A DNA stretch of 64,000 nt, taken from positions 32,994 to 96,993 of the forward strand of contig JAGNHB010000016.1 of assembly GCA_018001935.1 (NCBI GenBank). The letters are read 5' to 3'. Numbering within the stretch: the first letter of the stretch is position 1; each line of letters starts with the position of its first letter. Shown piece after piece: positions 8,744 through 16,778 of the stretch. Source of the stretch: Acidobacteriota bacterium (GTDB lineage: Bacteria > Acidobacteriota > JAAYUB01). The notes under the pieces were generated by a model, which searched no databases, had not been told where the DNA came from, and saw nothing but the letters and a program-made list of their open reading frames with translations. The translations under genes were made by a program, and so were the position numbers.

Positions 8744-10303
8744 ATGTGCCCGGATCCCCCTGACATCAACCGGACCGCCCCCTCCCCGCCACCCCGGGTG
8801 TCCCCCGTCCTCCACCGTCGTGCGGCGGGGCTCAAGGAGGTCCTCCTCGACGCCGGCCGCAACTTCTACCTCAACGGGGACACCAACCAGGCGGCGGCCA
8901 TCTCCCTCTACGCCATCCTGTCGTTCATCCCCCTGCTCATCCTCACCCTGCTGGCGGCGGGCCGCTTCCTGGGGGCCAACCCCGACGTCCAGCGCGAGCT
9001 GCTGGATGGCTTCCGCCAGGTGACCCCGTGCCTCACCGAGTCCATCCTCCAGCAGCTGGGGGCCGTGGAACAGAAGGCGCAGATCCTGGGCTGGGTGGGG
9101 TTCTTCACCCTGGTGTGGTTCTCCTCCATGATTTTCACGGCCATGGAGACCGCCCTGGACATGATCTTCCGGACGAAGTCCCACCGGAGCTACCTCGTGT
9201 CCAAGCTCCTCTCCTTCGCCATGATCCCCCTGGGGTGGGTGGTGGGCATCGTGAGCTTCGGGCTGTCGTGGATGACCTCCCTGGGCGCCGAGCTGTCCGC
9301 GGCCGCCGGCGCGGGGCGGGTGTACGACCCGCTCCGGCAGGTCCTGTTCCAGTACCTGATCCCCTTCGCCCTGGTGGTCCTGTACCTGACCATCCTGTAC
9401 AAGGTCATCCCCTCCACGCGCCTCCCCCTGGGAACGACCCTGGCCGGCAGCGCCGTCTTCGCCCTGCTCATGGAGCCGGCCAAACAGCTCTTCACCGTGT
9501 ACGTGACCCACACCACCCGCTACCAGGTCATCTTCGGGTCGCTGGACACCCTCGTCATCCTGCTGGTCTGGGTGTTCTACCTGGCCGCCCTCTTCCTGCT
9601 CTGCGCCGAACTCATGGCTTCCTGGCGGCGGCGGGACCTGCTCCTGCTGGAGAAGGCCCTTCTCCGGCAGGACGCGTCGCACCCGGTCATCGGGGAGCGG
9701 GTCGCCCGCCGTTTCGGCCGGATATTCCCCGCGGGGGCCCGGATCTTCCGGGAAGGGGACGCCGGGGATGCCATCTACTACGTCCTGTCCGGGAAGGTCG
9801 CCCTCGAAAAGCAGGGGGACCTCGCCAGCAAGCGCCTGGCGGTCTTCGGCCCCGGCGATTACTTCGGGGAGATGGCCGCCCTTGCGGGGACCCTCCGTTC
9901 CGCGACGGCGCTGGCCCTCGACGACGCCCACCTCGCGGTGGTGGACAAGCAGACCTTCCAGCGCCTCCTGCGGGAGTCCGAGCCGGTGGCCCGGCTCATG
10001 CTCGCCGAGTTCTCCCGGCGCCTCATCAACACCAACGAACAACTGGAAGACCTGATCCAGTCCGGCGTGAAGGTCCGGGTGGCCGCCCGCTTCCTCGCGA
10101 CCTGGCCCCCGCCCGGCGACGCCGACCCGGTGGAGGCCCTCGCCCGCGAGCTGGGCCGGGACCCCCGGGAAATCCTGCGCGCGGTCGAGGACCTGGCCGG
10201 GAAGGGGCTGTTCCGCCTCGAAGGCAGCCGGGTGACCGGTTTCGATCGCGAGGCCGCTCTCCGGTTCCTGGCGGGGGGGGAGAATCGATCCGGGGAGGAC
10301 TGA
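8744..10303 (+). CDS. YihY/BrkB-family membrane protein fused to a cyclic-nucleotide-binding domain
   Basis: 519 residues. Residues about 25-300 match the YihY/BrkB integral membrane family (NGDTNQAAAISLYAILSFIP, several transmembrane helices, ending LLLVWVFYLAALFLLCAELM). Residues about 325-445 are a cNMP-binding/CRP-type cassette: IFREGDAGDAIYYVLSGKV and FGPGDYFGEMAALAGTLRSA, the latter being the phosphate-binding cassette with its Glu and Arg. A helical tail follows, without an obvious HTH. Most BrkB proteins lack this domain, so transport or scaffolding may be gated by a cyclic nucleotide. A cyclase/phosphodiesterase pair lies at 57039-59391. No good ribosome-binding site precedes the ATG. 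Confidence 0.85.
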   Translation: MCPDPPDINRTAPSPPPRVSPVLHRRAAGLKEVLLDAGRNFYLNGDTNQAAAISLYAILSFIPLLILTLLAAGRFLGANPDVQRELLDGFRQVTPCLTESILQQLGAVEQKAQILGWVGFFTLVWFSSMIFTAMETALDMIFRTKSHRSYLVSKLLSFAMIPLGWVVGIVSFGLSWMTSLGAELSAAAGAGRVYDPLRQVLFQYLIPFALVVLYLTILYKVIPSTRLPLGTTLAGSAVFALLMEPAKQLFTVYVTHTTRYQVIFGSLDTLVILLVWVFYLAALFLLCAELMASWRRRDLLLLEKALLRQDASHPVIGERVARRFGRIFPAGARIFREGDAGDAIYYVLSGKVALEKQGDLASKRLAVFGPGDYFGEMAALAGTLRSATALALDDAHLAVVDKQTFQRLLRESEPVARLMLAEFSRRLINTNEQLEDLIQSGVKVRVAARFLATWPPPGDADPVEALARELGRDPREILRAVEDLAGKGLFRLEGSRVTGFDREAALRFLAGGENRSGED

Positions 10304-10370
10304 AATCGGCGCCCAAGGGGAGCTTCGGGCAACCGGCGCCGTCCCCGGGGATGAAGGGTCTGGCAACCGT

Positions 10371-10494
10371 TTGCACGCGCCGTCCCGGCGCGGGGCTTCG
10401 GGCGTGGGACCCGGCAGGGGGCGGGGCAGGCCCCCCACGCTCATTTCAGGCCTCCGCTCGCTGGCGGGTCCGCGTCGGGACGACGCGTACGAAC
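10371..10494. repeat. REP-like inverted pair
   Basis: One copy of the REP-like hairpin (core GCGCCGTCCCGGCGC, 10371-10395) and one inverted copy (core GCGTCGGGACGACGC, 10468-10494), lying between the 3' ends of the BrkB-like gene and the convergent S24-like gene. Further copies are at 16528-16758 and 52451-52590. Confidence 0.8.
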
Positions 10495-10534
10495 GGGCGG
10501 CGGAGCAGGCTCCCTCGTCGCGGTGGGGCCGCCC

Positions 10535-10954
10535 TCACAGCATGCGCCCGATCCACAGCACCCGGCCGACGATCCCGAACGCGTCGCCGGCCCGGTCCCC
10601 CTCCGCCGGTGAAAACTGCGGGTTGTCCGGAAGGATTCTCACCCTCGACCCGAGGGCGGAGAACAGGCGCCGGACCTGCGCCTCCCCCGCGTGCCGGACC
10701 AGGTAGACCCCGCCATCGACCAGGGGGCACTGGCCGGTGTCGACCAGGAGTGCGTCCCCGCGGAGGATCGTCGGGGCCATCGCATCGTCGTCGGCACGGA
10801 TCACCCGGAGCCCCTCCGGGACCGTCCGGAGCCGCTGCTCGACCCACTGCCGGCCGAAGGCGAGGAAGCAATCCGGTCCCGTCTCCTCCACGAGGTCCCC
10901 TCCCCCCGTCGCCCCCTCCAGACGATAATGGGGAACGTACGCGTAACCGGCCAT
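10535..10954 (-). CDS. Stand-alone S24/LexA-like domain lacking the catalytic Ser and Lys
   Basis: 139 residues, matching only the C-terminal peptidase-like half of phage-repressor/LexA proteins. There is no N-terminal HTH, and the ATG at 10954 has a GGGAG site six bases upstream. The usual nucleophile motif (D-S-M-x-P-T) reads D57-A58-M59-A-P-T. The usual lysine motif (V-K-R-L) reads V94-R95-R96-L97. Both members of the Ser-Lys dyad are therefore substituted, so self-cleavage is not expected. The fold may survive as a dimerisation or ligand-binding unit. It stands alone, convergent with the BrkB-like gene and divergent from the sulfotransferase operon. Family call fairly sure, role unknown. 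Confidence 0.75.
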   Translation of the reverse strand: MAGYAYVPHYRLEGATGGGDLVEETGPDCFLAFGRQWVEQRLRTVPEGLRVIRADDDAMAPTILRGDALLVDTGQCPLVDGGVYLVRHAGEAQVRRLFSALGSRVRILPDNPQFSPAEGDRAGDAFGIVGRVLWIGRML

Positions 10955-10989
10955 GGTGTTCTCCCTGTCCTGAGTCTCGACCGGGGCGA

Positions 10990-11018
10990 ATCATACCACC
11001 GGCAAGCGGCCGACGCAA
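10990..11018 (-). promoter_or_regulatory. Putative promoter of the S24-like gene
   Basis: Read on the minus strand: TTGCGT (11018-11013), 17-nt spacer, TATGAT (10995-10990), about 36 nt before the ATG. Confidence 0.45.
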
Positions 11019-11119
11019 CACCGTCCCCGGGCTTTCCGGGGCAACCCGGAAAGCGATCGGGGTCCCCTCACCTTCTCGAATCAATACCGGGTCTCGCAAC
11101 CGGGCGGTTTCGTGATAAC

Positions 11120-12202
11120 ATGGGGATGAAACGCTCGGCATCAGGGGGCGAGTTGGCCTGGAAGCGTAAACCCAAAATCCCGAAGGACAAAGGCAGATCA
11201 CCCGGTCGGGATGCCCCCCCGGCCCCCTGGCCGGGCGATCACGGGCGGCCGGGCGATTCCCTGGTGCTGATCACCGGGCCGCCGCGGAGCGGGACGACCT
11301 TCCTCACCCGCTCCCTGGGCGAACAGCCCACCCTCCGCGCCCTCATCGACGACGCGGTCTACGAGCGCTGGTCGCTCTACTACTACCCGACCCGGACCGG
11401 CCTGGCGGCCGACCTCCGGCGGGGCGCCATCGAGGCGGAGGATGCGCGGGACTGCCTGATGGCCGACCTCGTCTCGGGCGACACCCTCCGCGGCGTGGCC
11501 GCATCCCCGCACACGGCGGGGTACCCCCGCTCTTCCCCCCCCCGGCGGCCCGACGGGACCGCCGACCCCCGGGACGCCCGCCTGGACCGCCGGGACATCC
11601 CCCTGGCGGAAATCCCCTGGGGTACGCGGTTCATCCTCAAGTCCCCCGAGTTGTCCTTCGTCATGCCGGCCATGGCGGACGCCCTGCCCGGCGTCCGCTG
11701 GATCGCCGTGGTCCGCCCCCTGGAGGAGATCGCCGAGTCGATGTACCGGAAGGGAAACTCCGTCCAGCGGCCCGTGTTTCACCGGCGATGGGCGTCGGAG
11801 CGGGACGCGGAGGGAAGGCCGGCGCCTTTCCCCGGCATTCCCGACGCCTGGGCCGACCGGTGGCGCTCCGGCGCGCCCGCCGACTGGTGCGCCCTGGCCG
11901 CCGCCGCCTACGTCCGGGCCCTGGCGGACACGCTGCCCGGCCTCCCCGCCGGGACCTGGCACCTGCACGACCACGCCCGCCTCCGCCGCGAACCCTCGTC
12001 GACCCTGGGCGCCCTGGCCGCCTTCCTGGGGATCGCGGAACCGCCGCTGGCCTGGGTGGCCCTCTCCATCAAGGCCGGGGTCCCCCAACCGCCCCCCGAG
12101 ATCGTGGAAGCCTGCCGCCGGGTGCGGTCGGACCCCCAGACGGGTGAGGCGTTCGACCGCCTGGAAACCCTTTCCCGGAAGGCCCTGGAAGGTAGCGCAT
12201 GA
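11120..12202 (+). CDS. Sulfotransferase-family protein
   Basis: 360 residues if the ATG at 11120 is used. A second ATG at 11126 is equally possible and neither has a clear ribosome-binding site. The PAPS 5'-phosphate loop is VLITGPPRSGTTFLTRSL at about residues 50-67. The 3'-phosphate region is WIAVVRPLEEIAESMYRKGN. This is the first gene of a plus-strand run. Its TGA overlaps the next ATG (ATGA). Family-level call is firm. The acceptor substrate is unknown, but the surrounding glycosyltransferases point to sugar hydroxyls. Confidence 0.8.
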   Translation: MGMKRSASGGELAWKRKPKIPKDKGRSPGRDAPPAPWPGDHGRPGDSLVLITGPPRSGTTFLTRSLGEQPTLRALIDDAVYERWSLYYYPTRTGLAADLRRGAIEAEDARDCLMADLVSGDTLRGVAASPHTAGYPRSSPPRRPDGTADPRDARLDRRDIPLAEIPWGTRFILKSPELSFVMPAMADALPGVRWIAVVRPLEEIAESMYRKGNSVQRPVFHRRWASERDAEGRPAPFPGIPDAWADRWRSGAPADWCALAAAAYVRALADTLPGLPAGTWHLHDHARLRREPSSTLGALAAFLGIAEPPLAWVALSIKAGVPQPPPEIVEACRRVRSDPQTGEAFDRLETLSRKALEGSA

Positions 12203-13200
12203 GGGTCTGCTTCACCACGGTCAACCGGTGCCGCCCCCTGCCCGAGGGGGGGGAGATCGTCCTCCTCGACTGGCGGACGAAGAAAACGCTGGCCCGGCGC
12301 CCCCTTCAACCCTCCGACCCGGACATCGCCGACGACCCCAACCCGCGGGGCAACACCCGGGGGGGCAAGGGGGTCGTGCGGGTGGGGGACCGACTGCTGG
12401 CGGGGACCTACCACAGCCTGCTCTGGTTCGACCTGCGCCTGCGCCCCCTCGGCCGCGTCACGCACCCTCTCCTCGCGGGCGTCCACGAAATCTGCCGGGT
12501 ACCCGCCGGCACCTGGGTGGCCGCCACGGCCCTGGACGGGGCCCTGCTCCTCGCGGACGACGGACGCCTCCTGGACGCCTGGTGGCCCCGGGAGGACCCC
12601 CTCCTGCAGAAGCGGTTCGGGCTCTCCCCTCTCCCCTTCGACAGGGAGGCCGACAACCGGCTCCGGTTCCTGGGAAAGGTCCCGGCCGAGGACCCCTCCC
12701 ACACCCACCTGAACGCCGTCGTCACCGACCCGTCCACGGGGGAGGTCTACGCCCTCCTCAACCGCTTCGGCGCACTGGTCCGTTTCCGGCCTTCCACGGT
12801 GGTGACGGTGGAGCACCCGCGTCTGAAGGGAAGCCACAGCCCCCGCATACTCACGGGCGGGCGCGTCCTGGTCGGGGAGACCGTCCACTGCAGCCTGGTG
12901 GAGTTCGACCTGGCCGAGGGGCGGCCGGCACGGTCCCTTCGCCTGTCGGACTTCCCCCCCGTGGCGGAGCGGCTCGCTGCCCACCCCGACCGTCCCTTCA
13001 ACCGGAGCGGGTTCGTCCGGGGTCTGGACGTGTTGGGCGCCGACCACGTCCTGGTGGGAATGGCGCCCGCCTCCCTGCTGGAAGTCGATCTCGCCCGGGG
13101 GGAACTCCTCGCCATCCACCCCTTCGGGAACGACGTCAGCGAGACCGTTCACGGGCTCTGCGCCTGGGACCCCACGACCCTCTACCCGATCCCGGCGTGA
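12199..13200 (+). CDS. Propeller-like protein of the sulfotransferase locus, function unknown
   Basis: 333 residues, no signal peptide, no transmembrane segment. Repeated short strand patterns (GEIVLLDWRT, LLAGTYHSLLWFDL, GEVYALLNRFGALVRF, GRVLVGETVHCSLVEFDL) suggest a beta-propeller-like fold. SHTHLNAVVTD at about residue 170 is the most distinctive motif. Starts ATGA-overlapped with the preceding sulfotransferase and ends eight bases before the next one, so it is almost certainly co-translated with them. I cannot assign a reaction. A sensor or a carbohydrate-binding partner would fit the context. Confidence 0.6.
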   Translation: MRVCFTTVNRCRPLPEGGEIVLLDWRTKKTLARRPLQPSDPDIADDPNPRGNTRGGKGVVRVGDRLLAGTYHSLLWFDLRLRPLGRVTHPLLAGVHEICRVPAGTWVAATALDGALLLADDGRLLDAWWPREDPLLQKRFGLSPLPFDREADNRLRFLGKVPAEDPSHTHLNAVVTDPSTGEVYALLNRFGALVRFRPSTVVTVEHPRLKGSHSPRILTGGRVLVGETVHCSLVEFDLAEGRPARSLRLSDFPPVAERLAAHPDRPFNRSGFVRGLDVLGADHVLVGMAPASLLEVDLARGELLAIHPFGNDVSETVHGLCAWDPTTLYPIPA

Positions 13201-13207
13201 GGCGTCC

Positions 13208-14140
13208 GTGAGCGACCCGGCCCTTCCCCCGCCCCTGCCCCCCGAGCCGGTCTTCGTGGTGGGATACCCCCGCTCGGGAACCACGCTGCTCCAGGCCATG
13301 CTGGCGGCGCAGCCCGGGGTCGTCTCCTTCCCGGAAACCCACTTTTTCGGCCCGGTCTCCCGACACCTGAGGCTGTCGGCGGAAGGGGCCGTCCTCCCGG
13401 AATGTCTCGGGGCCGTCCTGGAGAAAGGGGGCCTCAAGACCGGCCTCCCGGTGACGCCCCCGGAGGCCGAAGCGCTCGCCGCCCTGGCGCAGGCGGGCCG
13501 GCTCACCGAGAAGGGACTCTTCGAGTGGTTCGTCCACCGATTCCTCCGGGCGGCCGGCCACCCGGACGCCCCCCGAACGCCCTTCCGCTGGCTGGAGAAG
13601 ACGCCGGGGCACGTGTTCCGGATGGCCCGCATCGTGACCCTCTACCCCGACGCCCGCTTCGTGCACATCGTCCGTCACCCCCTCCCGGCGGTCCTGTCCC
13701 GGAAACGCCACTTCCCCGGCGACCACGACAAGCCCTACAGCCGGCTGGCCGACCGCTGGCGGGAAGCGGTGGAGGCCGCCGCGGCCTTCGAGGCTTCCCG
13801 CCCCGAGAGGGTGCGGACCGTGCGCTACGAGCAACTGGCCGCCGACCCCCGGGGGGTGGTGGAAACACTCGCCGACTGGCTCGGCCTGGCGCTCGACCCG
13901 GCCTGGATGGAAAAGCGGCGGGAGCTTTGCCCCACCATCGCCCACGACTGGGAAACCTGGAAAGACAGCGTCGCGGGGCCCCTGCGGAACACGAACGCCG
14001 CCTCGGTGAAGGCCGGCCCCCTGCGGGAACGGCTGCGGATCCAGTACCGGCTCCGCAAACCCATGGCGGCGTGGGGCTACCGGCCCTTCTCGCCGTTCCT
14101 CCAGGCGTGCTACAATGCGGGGAGAAGGCTGATAGGCTGA
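13208..14140 (+). CDS. Sulfotransferase-family protein
   Basis: 310 residues from a GTG start at 13208 with GAGG upstream. PAPS loop VFVVGYPRSGTTLLQAML at about residues 16-33. ARFVHIVRHPLPAVLSRKRH carries the 3'-phosphate-binding Arg region. VRYEQLAADPRGVVETLADW is the usual C-terminal helix motif of this family (PF13469-like). Cytosolic, PAPS-dependent sulfuryl transfer expected. Last gene before the repeat-filled gap at 14141-14702. Confidence 0.85.
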   Translation: MSDPALPPPLPPEPVFVVGYPRSGTTLLQAMLAAQPGVVSFPETHFFGPVSRHLRLSAEGAVLPECLGAVLEKGGLKTGLPVTPPEAEALAALAQAGRLTEKGLFEWFVHRFLRAAGHPDAPRTPFRWLEKTPGHVFRMARIVTLYPDARFVHIVRHPLPAVLSRKRHFPGDHDKPYSRLADRWREAVEAAAAFEASRPERVRTVRYEQLAADPRGVVETLADWLGLALDPAWMEKRRELCPTIAHDWETWKDSVAGPLRNTNAASVKAGPLRERLRIQYRLRKPMAAWGYRPFSPFLQACYNAGRRLIG

Positions 14141-14668
14141 AGACTGTTAGGCTGAAGGCTGTCAGGCTCAGAGGAGTGCAAGATCGATGACCCCGCGAAA
14201 AGCCCGGATACGGATCTCACGAAGGCACGGAGGCACGGAGACGAATCATAAGGATTGTTGATTCTTTTGAATACGACTTGCATTTCTCCGTGCCTCCGTG
14301 CCTTTGCGAGAGAAACGGACAAGCCGGGGAGGGAAGCGCAAGCCCTTCGGACAAGGAAGACAGAAAGAGGAGCCGGGAGATGGCGTATGGCCTGTTCACG
14401 ACGATCGGAGACGCCTCTTCTCCGTGCCTCCGTGCCTCGGTGAGAGCGATTCCGGAAGGATCTCTCGCGGAGCCCCGGAGGCGCGGAGGGGACGCAACCG
14501 GTGCAGCGCGCCCTGAACCGGGATATCTCCATCGCCCCGAACCCAGCCGCCGCCCCGAAAAATCGCCCCCGCGATCCTCCTGCTCGCTCTCTCAAAATCC
14601 CTGCCTTAAACCACCTCACAGCCTTCAGCCTATCAGCCTTCAGCCTAACAGCCTTCAGCCTAACAGCC
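14122..14668. repeat. Repeat-bounded intergenic block
   Basis: The gap 14141-14702 has no convincing gene. It is bounded by inverted arrays of AGGCTGAAGGCTGT-type units (14122-14169 and, inverted, 14617-14668). The left array runs into the 3' end of the upstream sulfotransferase gene. Inside is a 26-nt imperfect hairpin (14216-14241 with 14285-14310, two mismatches) built on AGGCACGGAGGCACGGAG, and a further copy of the same word near 14421. The layout resembles a small non-autonomous inserted element. No coding capacity seen. Confidence 0.6.
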
Positions 14669-14702
14669 TCCCGCCCCGCAACGCTCCCCCGGGGGGACGG
14701 CG

Positions 14703-15395
14703 ATGAGGCCCTACGACCCGGGGAAACCGCTGATCTCGCTCCACGTGCCCAAGTGCGCGGGGAACAGCCTGCGGCGCCAGCTCCGCGCGTGGTTCCGGGA
14801 CCGCTTCCACGTGCACTACTTCCAGAGGAAACAGGCCCCGCCCGAGCGGCTCGTCCTCGGGCCCGGGGATTGCCTTCACGGCCACTTCAACAACGACGAG
14901 GGCTTCGGCGCCCTGCAGTACTATCCCGAGGTCGACCAGTTCGTCACCTTCCTTCGCCACCCCCTCGAGATGGCCGTTTCCGGCTACTTCTTCTGGAAGC
15001 GGAGGGGGCGGGCCAACCGGATCCGGCGGGGGGCGCTCGTGCCCGGCGACCCCGACAACGACTTCCGGGACATCCACCACTACTTCGCCGCCCGGGGCCG
15101 GTCGCCGCTCTTCCGCTACCTCCCCTTCGACTTCGCCGGGGACGACCCCGGCGCCATCCTGGACCGGCACTTCGTCTGCGTGGGGATCGTGGAGCACTTT
15201 GCCGCGTCGGTGGCGCTGCTCGGACGTTGCCTGGGGTTCCCCGCGTCGGTGGTGGAACACCTCAACCCCTCGCCCCGGGACGAGGCGCCCACCCCGGACG
15301 AGGCGAGACGCTACGCGGCCGACAACCCCCTGGAATTCGAGGTTTACGCCCTCGCCCTGGAGCGGCTCCGGCGCGCCTGCGGGGAGGGGCCATGA
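14703..15395 (+). CDS. Sulfotransferase family 2-type protein
   Basis: 230 residues. ISLHVPKCAGNSLRRQL (about residues 11-27) is the nucleotide loop typical of the Sulfotransfer_2 family, which includes heparan 2-O and chondroitin sulfotransferases. FVTFLRHPLEMAVSGYFFWK is the matching 3'-phosphate motif with the conserved Arg-His-Pro. Its stop overlaps the ATG of the following glycosyltransferase (ATGA), so the two are coupled. A sugar acceptor is likely. Confidence 0.85.
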   Translation: MRPYDPGKPLISLHVPKCAGNSLRRQLRAWFRDRFHVHYFQRKQAPPERLVLGPGDCLHGHFNNDEGFGALQYYPEVDQFVTFLRHPLEMAVSGYFFWKRRGRANRIRRGALVPGDPDNDFRDIHHYFAARGRSPLFRYLPFDFAGDDPGAILDRHFVCVGIVEHFAASVALLGRCLGFPASVVEHLNPSPRDEAPTPDEARRYAADNPLEFEVYALALERLRRACGEGP

Positions 15396-16573
15396 CGGAT
15401 GCCGCCTTGCCCGGGCCCCGGGTAGTCTACTTCACCCGGTTCCGCCCGGACCCTTGCGGCGGGGGAGGGTCCCGCCGGGCCGCCCAGGCGGCGTCCCTGC
15501 TGGAAGACTGGTCACCGTCGGTCCTGAGCAGCGCCCGGCTGGACGGCCTCCCGCCCGCGGTCGCCGAGCGCCTCCGGGCCGGCTTCAAGCGCCCGTGCGG
15601 AACGTGGGTGTCCCTCTCCGGGCTGCGGGGGTGGCAGGCCGCCCACCGGCCGTACGCGCGCCGCCAGGACCGGGTGTCCCGGCAGTGGGCCCGGCGCCTC
15701 GGGCGGGACCTCCCGGCGGACCTCCTCCTCCTGGACGACCCCCTGTACTTCCCGGCCCTGGTCCGTCGGGCACAGCGCCTGGGCATCCCCGCGGCGGCGG
15801 TCTGCCACAACCAGGAAGGGTCCCTCGCCCACCAGGTCGCCCCGCGCGCCCTGCCCCGGATGGCCCGCCGCGAGTTCGACCTCTTCCGGCGCTGCAGCCT
15901 GGCGATAACCATCGCCGCCGAGGACGCCGCGTGCCTGGAACGGGAAGGGGTTCGGGTGTTCTACTGGCCCTATTTCCCGGCCCCCGTCATCACCGCCCGG
16001 CTGGAAGCCGTCCGCCGGGCCCGCGGCGGGACCGTGCCCCGTGACGTCCTCCTCCTGGGGTCCTGCGCCAACGCGGCCACCCGCCGGGGCATCCTGGAAG
16101 CGGCCCGCTGGTGGGCCGAAGGGCCCGGCCGGGAAGGAGGCGACCGCCTCCGGGTAGCCGGGTTCGGGTCCGACCGCCACCTGGGGGACCTCGCGGGGCT
16201 CCCCGGCGTGGACCTGCTGGGCCCCCTCCCCGACGCGGGCCTGGATGCGCAGTTGACCACGGTGCGGGCCGCCCTCTGCCACCAGGCGGGGGGCGGCGGC
16301 GCATTGACCCGGGTCGTGGAGTTCCTCCTGGCGGGGGTCCCGGTGATTGCTTCCCGCCAGGCGGCGCGTTCCTGGCACGGGACCCCCGGCGTGCTGGAGT
16401 ACACGGCCCTGGACCACGTCCCCGCCGTGCTCGCTTCCCTGCGGGCATCCCCGCCGGTCGTCCCCGTGCCGGACCCGCCCGACCCTGCCCCGCTCCGCGA
16501 CGCCCTGGCGGGCCTCCTGAGGTTCGTTTGCACGCGCCGTCCCGGCGCGGGGCAAGGCTCCCGGGAAACGTGA
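15392..16573 (+). CDS. GT-B-type glycosyltransferase
   Basis: 393 residues from the ATG at 15392, with GGAGGGG upstream. The N-terminus has a glycine-rich nucleotide-sugar loop (CGGGGSRRAAQAASLLEDW). The C-terminal Rossmann half has LLGSCANAATRRGILEAARW and the donor-site helix LTRVVEFLLAGVPVIAS, which supports a family 4-like retaining enzyme. The last roughly 16 residues (CTRRPGAGQGSRET) are encoded inside a copy of the genome's REP-like element at 16528, so the original C-terminus was probably replaced or extended by repeat insertion. Donor and acceptor sugars unknown. Confidence 0.75.
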   Translation: MTDAALPGPRVVYFTRFRPDPCGGGGSRRAAQAASLLEDWSPSVLSSARLDGLPPAVAERLRAGFKRPCGTWVSLSGLRGWQAAHRPYARRQDRVSRQWARRLGRDLPADLLLLDDPLYFPALVRRAQRLGIPAAAVCHNQEGSLAHQVAPRALPRMARREFDLFRRCSLAITIAAEDAACLEREGVRVFYWPYFPAPVITARLEAVRRARGGTVPRDVLLLGSCANAATRRGILEAARWWAEGPGREGGDRLRVAGFGSDRHLGDLAGLPGVDLLGPLPDAGLDAQLTTVRAALCHQAGGGGALTRVVEFLLAGVPVIASRQAARSWHGTPGVLEYTALDHVPAVLASLRASPPVVPVPDPPDPAPLRDALAGLLRFVCTRRPGAGQGSRET

Positions 16574-16758
16574 GGGGGGAGGCGACTCCCCTCCCGTGGC
16601 TTCCAGTCATTCTGTCGTCCGCGTCGGGACGACGCGTACGAACCGCACCGTTCGCACGCGCCGTCCCGGCGCGGGGCAAGGCTCCCGGGAAACGTGAGGG
16701 GGAAGACAACCCCACTTCCCGTCATTTCGTCGTCCGCGTCGGGACGACGCGTACGAAC
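16528..16758. repeat. Two tandem REP-like inverted pairs
   Basis: Hairpin copies at 16528-16552 and 16651-16676, alternating with inverted copies at 16617-16643 and 16732-16758. Two tandem units of about 115-123 bp, each with CAAGGCTCCCGGGAAACGTG after the first hairpin. The array sits at the convergent 3' ends of the two sulfotransferase-locus operons and supplies the last codons of the plus-strand glycosyltransferase. Confidence 0.85.
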
Positions 16759-16778
16759 CGCACCGTACAGCCTTACCT

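Noticed and set aside
14255..14516. Small frames in the gap before the Sulfotransfer_2 gene
   Set aside because: They are made of the repeat words themselves and have no protein-like composition.
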